Below, one piece after another: positions 58,801-64,000 of a stretch of 64,000 bases of DNA. Position 1 is the stretch's first letter; every line of letters begins with the position of its first letter. The position numbers and the translations under genes were made by a program. The notes under the pieces were generated by a model. It was not told the origin of the DNA and did no database searches. It saw only the letters and a program-made list of their open reading frames with translations. The DNA comes from Lophius americanus (Eukaryota > Chordata > Actinopteri > Lophiiformes > Lophiidae). The stretch is taken from positions 145,001-209,000 of the forward strand of contig JBBDHG010000030.1 in NCBI GenBank assembly GCA_037951165.1, read 5' to 3'.

Positions 58801-59030
58801 TATCTATGTATATAGATCTATCTACATAGATCTATCTATGTATATAGATCTATCCACATAGATCTATCTACATAGATCTATCTATGTATATAGATCTATC
58901 TATCTAGATCTATATATCTAGATCTATCTATCTAGATCTAGCTATCTATGTATATAGATCTATCTAGATTGATCTATCTATGTATATAGATCTATCTAGA
59001 TAGATCTATATACATAGATAGATAGATCCA
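55880..59030. repeat. 1.8-kb tandem duplication
   Basis: Landmarks repeat at 1,796-1,797 bp: CAATATAG at 55891/57688 and TCCATCTA at 57231/59027. A third copy occurs about 4.1 kb further on (CAATATAG at 61812, TCCATCTA at 63113). Each copy includes one local flip to TCTATGTATATAG orientation. Confidence 0.84.
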
Positions 59031-60025
59031 TCTAGATACATAGATCTAGATACATAGATACATAGATAGATAGATCGATCTATATACATAGATCTAGATA
59101 CATAGATACATAGATAGATAGATCTATATACATAGATCTAGATACATAGATACATAGATAGATAGATCGATCTATATACATAGATCTAGATACATAGATA
59201 CATAGATCGATCTATATACATAGATCTATATACTTAGATCTAGATACATAGATCTAGATACATAGATCTAGATATATAGATCTAGATACATAGATCTAGA
59301 TACATAGATCTAGATACATAGATAGATAGATCTAGATAGATAGATCTAGATAGATATATAGATCTATATACATAGATAGATCTATATACATAGATAGATC
59401 TATATACATAGATAGATCTATATACATAGATAGATCTATATACATAGATAGATAGATAGATCTATATAGATAGATCTAGATAGATAGATAGATCTATATA
59501 GATAGATATATATACATAGATAGATCTAGATAGATAGATCTAGATAGATCTAGATAGATAGATATATCTAGATTGATAGATAGATCTAGATACATAGATC
59601 TAGATAGATCTATATACATTGATAGATAGATTTATATACATAGATAGATAGATCTATAAAAAATGGATAGATAGATCTATAAAAAATGGATAGATAGATC
59701 TATATACATACATAGATAGATAGATAGATCTATATACTTAGATAGATCTAGATAGATAGATAGATATACATAGATCGATCTATATACATAAATCTATATA
59801 GATAGATCTAGATATATAGATAGATATAGATCTAGATAGATCTAGATAGATAGTTCTATATACATAGATAGATCTAGATAGATAGATCTATATACATAGA
59901 TATAGACAGATCGATAGACAGATCGATAGATACATCTATCTATGTATATAGATAGATCTATCTATCTATGCATATAGATCTATCTATCTATGTATATAGA
60001 TCTATCTATCTATGTATATAGATCT

Positions 60026-60152
60026 ATCTGTGGATGTGTAAATCTATCTGTGTATGTGTATATCTATGTGTATGTGTATATCTATGTGTATGTGTATATC
60101 TATCTATGTATGTGTATATCTATCGACAGACAGACAGACAGGCAGACCGATC
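60026..60152. repeat. TGTATG/GACA patch, copy 3
   Basis: The same patch, sharing GTAAATC and CCGATCGATC with copy 2 and differing at TGTGGATG. TATCGAC is at 60121, an offset of 5,827 from copy 2. The plus-strand 69-codon frame crossing it (59990-60199) is a repeat artefact. Confidence 0.84.
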
Positions 60153-61051
60153 GATCTAGATCTAGATCGATCTACCTAGATCTAGATAGATCTAGGTAGA
60201 TCTAGGTAGATAGATCTATCTAGATCTAGATAGATAGATCTATCTAGATCTAGATAGATAGATCTATCTAGATCTAGATAGATAGATAGATAGATCTACA
60301 TACATAGATAGATCTACATAGATAGATAGATCTACATACATAGATAGATAGTTCTACATACATAGATAGATAGATCTACATACATAGATAGATCTACATA
60401 CATAGATAGATCTACATACATAGATAGATAGATCTACATACATAGATAGATAGATCTACATACATAGATAGATAGATCTACATACATAGATAGATAGATC
60501 TACATACATAGATAGATCTATATACATAGATAGATAGATAGATAGATCTATATACATAGATAGATAGATAGATAGATCTATATACAAAGATAGATAGATA
60601 GATATATATACAAAGATAGATAGATAGATATATATACAAAGATAGATAGATAGATATATATACATAGATAGATCTAGATAGATAGATAGATCTAGATACA
60701 TAGATAGATACATAGATAGATAGATCGATCTATATAGATCGATCTATATACATAGATCTATATACATAAATAGATCTAGATAGATCTAGATAGATAGATA
60801 GTTAGATCTAGATACATAGATAGATCTAGATACATAGATAGATCTATATACATAGATAGATCTAGATACATAGATAGATACATAGATAGTTAGATAGATA
60901 GATCTAGATACATAGATAGATACATAGATACATAGATAGATCTAGATACATAGATCTAGATACATAGATAGATAGATCGATCTAGATACATAGATCTAGA
61001 TACATAGATACATAGATAGATAGATAGATCTAGATACATAGATCTAGATAC

Positions 61052-61089
<38 letters not shown>

Positions 61090-64000
61090 CTAGATACATA
61101 GATCTAGATTCATAGATACATAGATAGATAGATCGATCTATATACATAGATCTAGATACATAGATACATAGATAGATAGATCGATCTATATACATAGATC
61201 TAGATACATAGATACATAGATAGATAGATAGATCTATATACATAGATCTAGATACATAGATACATAGATCGATCTATATACATAGATCTATATACTTAGA
61301 TCTAGATACATAGATCTAGATACATAGATCTAGATACATAGATAGATAGATCTAGATAGATAGATCTAGATAGATATATAGATCTATATACATAGATAGA
61401 TATATATACATAGATAGATATATATACATAGATAGATATATATACATAGATAGATAGATAGATCTAGATAGATAGATCTAGATAGATAGATAGATCTAGA
61501 TAAATAGATAGATATAGATAGATAGATCTAGATAGATAGATAGATCTATATAAATAGATAGATAGATAGATCTATATAAATAGATAGATAGATAGATCAA
61601 GATAGATAGATAGATAGATCTAGATAGATAGATAGATCTAGATAGATCTACATAGATAGATAGATCTAGATAGATAGATAGATCTAGATAGATAGATAGA
61701 TCTATATACATAGATAGATAGATCTATATACATAGATAGATAGATCTATATACATAGATAGATAGATCTATATAGATAGATAGATCTATATAGATAGATA
61801 GATAGATAGATCAATATAGATAGATAGATCGATAGATAGATAGATCTATATACATAGATAGATAGATCTATATACATAGATAGATAGATCTATATACATA
61901 GATAGATAGATCTATATAGATAGATAGATAGATCTATATACATAGATAGATAGATCTATATACATAGATAGATAGATCTATATAGATAGATAGATAGATC
62001 TATATAGATAGATAGATAGATAGATAGATCTATATAGATCGATCTAGATCGATCTAGATAGATAGATCTATCCAGATAGATCTATCTAGATCTATCTATG
62101 TATATAGATGGATCTAGATAGATATATCTATATAGATCGATCTAGATCTATCTGGATAGATAGATCTATCCAGATAGATCTAGATAGATAGATCTAGATA
62201 GATAGATCTATATACATAAATAGATAGATAGATCGATATACATAGATCGATCTATATACATAGATCGATCTATATACATAGATCTATATACATAGATAGA
62301 TAGATCTAGATACATAGATAGATCTAGATAGATCTATATACATAGATAGATCTAGATAGATCTATATACATAGATAGATCTAGATAGATCTATATACATA
62401 GATCTATATACATAGATAGATCTAGATAGATCTATATACATAGATAGATCTAGATAGATCTATGTACATAGATAGATCTAGATAGATAGATTTATCTATA
62501 GATAGATCTAGATAGATAGATCTAGATAGATAACTAGATAGATAGATAACTAGATAGATCTAGATAGATAGATAGATCTATATAGATCTAGATAGATAGA
62601 TCTAGATCTATATACATAGATATATAGATCTAGATAGATATATTGATCTATATACAAAGATATATAGATCTACATACATAGATAGATCTAGATAGATAGA
62701 TCCATATAGATAGATCCATATAGATATAGATAGATCTATCTATATACATAGATAGATATAGATAGATCTATCTATATACATAGATAGATCTAGATAGATC
62801 TATATACATAGATAGATCTATATACATAGATAGATCTATCTACATAGATAGATCTATATACATAGATAGATCTATCTAGATAGATCTATCTATGTATATA
62901 GATCTATCTACATAGATCTATCTATGTATATAGATCTATCTACATAGATCTATCTACATAGATCTATCTATGTATATAGATCTATCTATCTAGATCTATC
63001 TATCTATATCTATCTATCTAGATCTAGCTATCTATGTATATAGATCTATCTAGATTGATCTATCTATGTATATAGATCTATCTAGATAGATCTATATACA
63101 TAGATAGATAGATCCATCTAGATACATAGATCTAGATACATAGATACATAGATAGATAGATCGATCTATATACATAGATCTAGATACATAGATACATAGA
63201 TAGATAGATAGATCTATATACATAGATCTAGATACATAGATACATAGATATATAGATCGATCTATATACATAGATCTAGATACATAGATACATAGATAGA
63301 TAGATCGATCTATATACATAGATCTAGATACATAGATACATAGATCGATCTATATACATAGATCTATATACTTAGATCTAGATACATAGATCTAGATACA
63401 TAGATCTAGATATATAGATCTAGATACATAGATCTAGATACATATATCTAGATACATAGATAGATAGATCTAGATAGATAGATCTAGATAGATATATAGA
63501 TCTATATACATAGATAGATCTATATACATAGATAGATCTATATACATAGATAGATCTATATACATAGATAGATAGATAGATCTAGATAGATAGATCTAGA
63601 TAGATAGATCTAGATAGATAGATATAGATAGATAGATCTAGATAGATAGATAGAGATAGATAGATCTAGATAGATAGATAGATAGATCTATATAAATAGA
63701 TAGATAGATAGATCTATATAAATAGATAGATGGATCTAGATAGATAGATAGATCTAGATAGATAGATAGATCTATATACATAGATAGATAGATCTAGATA
63801 GATAGATAGATCTATATAAATAGATAGATAGATCAAGATAGATAGATAGATCAATATAGATAGATAGATCTAGATAGATAGATAGATCTAGATAGATCTA
63901 CATAGATAGATAGATAGATCTATATACATAGATAGTAAGATAGATAGATAGATCTATATACATAGATAGATCTATATATATACATAGATAGATAGATCTA

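Larger units (their letters stand above)
53200..63900. repeat. 5.8-kb higher-order repeat
   Basis: Landmarks in 53.7-56 kb recur about 5.8 kb later: AGATTGATAG at 53761/59570, the doubled CTATAAAAAATGG at 53845 and 53868 versus 59654 and 59677 (all offset 5,809), and TATCGAC at 54294/60121 (5,827). The second copy runs past 62 kb. A shorter ancestor-like segment lies at 51,228-52,9xx (offset about 2.5-2.6 kb). Confidence 0.83.
49560..64000. repeat. Mixed-orientation GATA satellite, right block
   Basis: GATA satellite in which the plus strand repeatedly flips for 30-250 bp to TCTATCTATGTATATAGATC and back: about 49,580-49,605, 50,410-50,460, 51,585-51,755, 52,755-52,950, 54,110-54,300, 56,995-57,210, 58,790-59,005, 59,935-60,125 and 62,870-63,085. 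It contains GACA patches and higher-order copies listed separately. No gene is visible up to the window end. Confidence 0.95.

Noticed and set aside
51657..60152. Telomeric or subtelomeric repeat
   Set aside because: No TTAGGG arrays are visible; the TGTATG units are GATA-satellite variants.
48222..63319. Further repeat open frames in the right block (48222, 52171, 54629, 60456, 60956, 61496, 63092 and 59990 plus)
   Set aside because: Same repeat translation, with no independent evidence for coding.
1..64000. A CRISPR array, suggested by regular short repeats
   Set aside because: There are no unique spacers; the intervals are made of the same tetranucleotide. The sequence is eukaryotic and no cas genes are present.

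Overview
This window is almost entirely a tandem tetranucleotide satellite (GATA on one strand, TATC/TCTA on the other), interrupted by one non-LTR retrotransposon and three copies of a short dispersed repeat. I see no host gene, tRNA, rRNA, CRISPR array or bacterial-type operon. The retrotransposon encodes a CR1/L2/Rex1-group reverse transcriptase of the kind common in ray-finned fish. A teleost nuclear genome is therefore the best guess, made from family recognition and not from a search. Arrays rich in GATA with GACA patches resemble the Bkm class of vertebrate repeats, which are often enriched on sex chromosomes, but the chromosome cannot be told from this window.

Layout. About 1-17,696: satellite with TCTA on the plus strand, broken by GA dinucleotides into AGATCT punctuation. 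It holds 104-bp A-tract subarrays, ATCGAT-rich subarrays, a 1.46-kb tandem duplication, and three copies of a roughly 165-bp AT-rich dispersed repeat (6,995; 9,289; 10,386). About 17,697-17,760: the plus strand switches from TCTA-rich to GATA-rich. About 17,761-40,524: GATA-oriented satellite organised as mosaic higher-order repeats (offsets near 1.8, 2.57, 4.7-4.8 and 7.2 kb). 40,525-42,884: a minus-strand, 5'-truncated LINE whose 3' tail is itself a perfect GATA/TATC run that merges with the array. About 42,885-49,559: GATA-oriented satellite with a 2.5-kb duplication. About 49,560-64,000: GATA satellite of mixed orientation, with repeated local flips, three GACA/TGTATG patches, a 5.8-kb higher-order repeat and a 1.8-kb duplication.

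The only protein-coding material is the LINE: the C-terminal part of its ORF2, split by one single-base frameshift, with all visible reverse transcriptase catalytic motifs present but no endonuclease. Many open frames of 60-140 codons lie in the satellite. They come from reading TATC repeats, which contain no stop codon on that strand, and are not genes.

The most notable points are the identity between the LINE tail and the satellite unit, the 4n+2 spacing rule of AGATCT, the mosaic higher-order structure, the orientation switches, and a 14-bp perfect inverted repeat at the LINE 5' junction.
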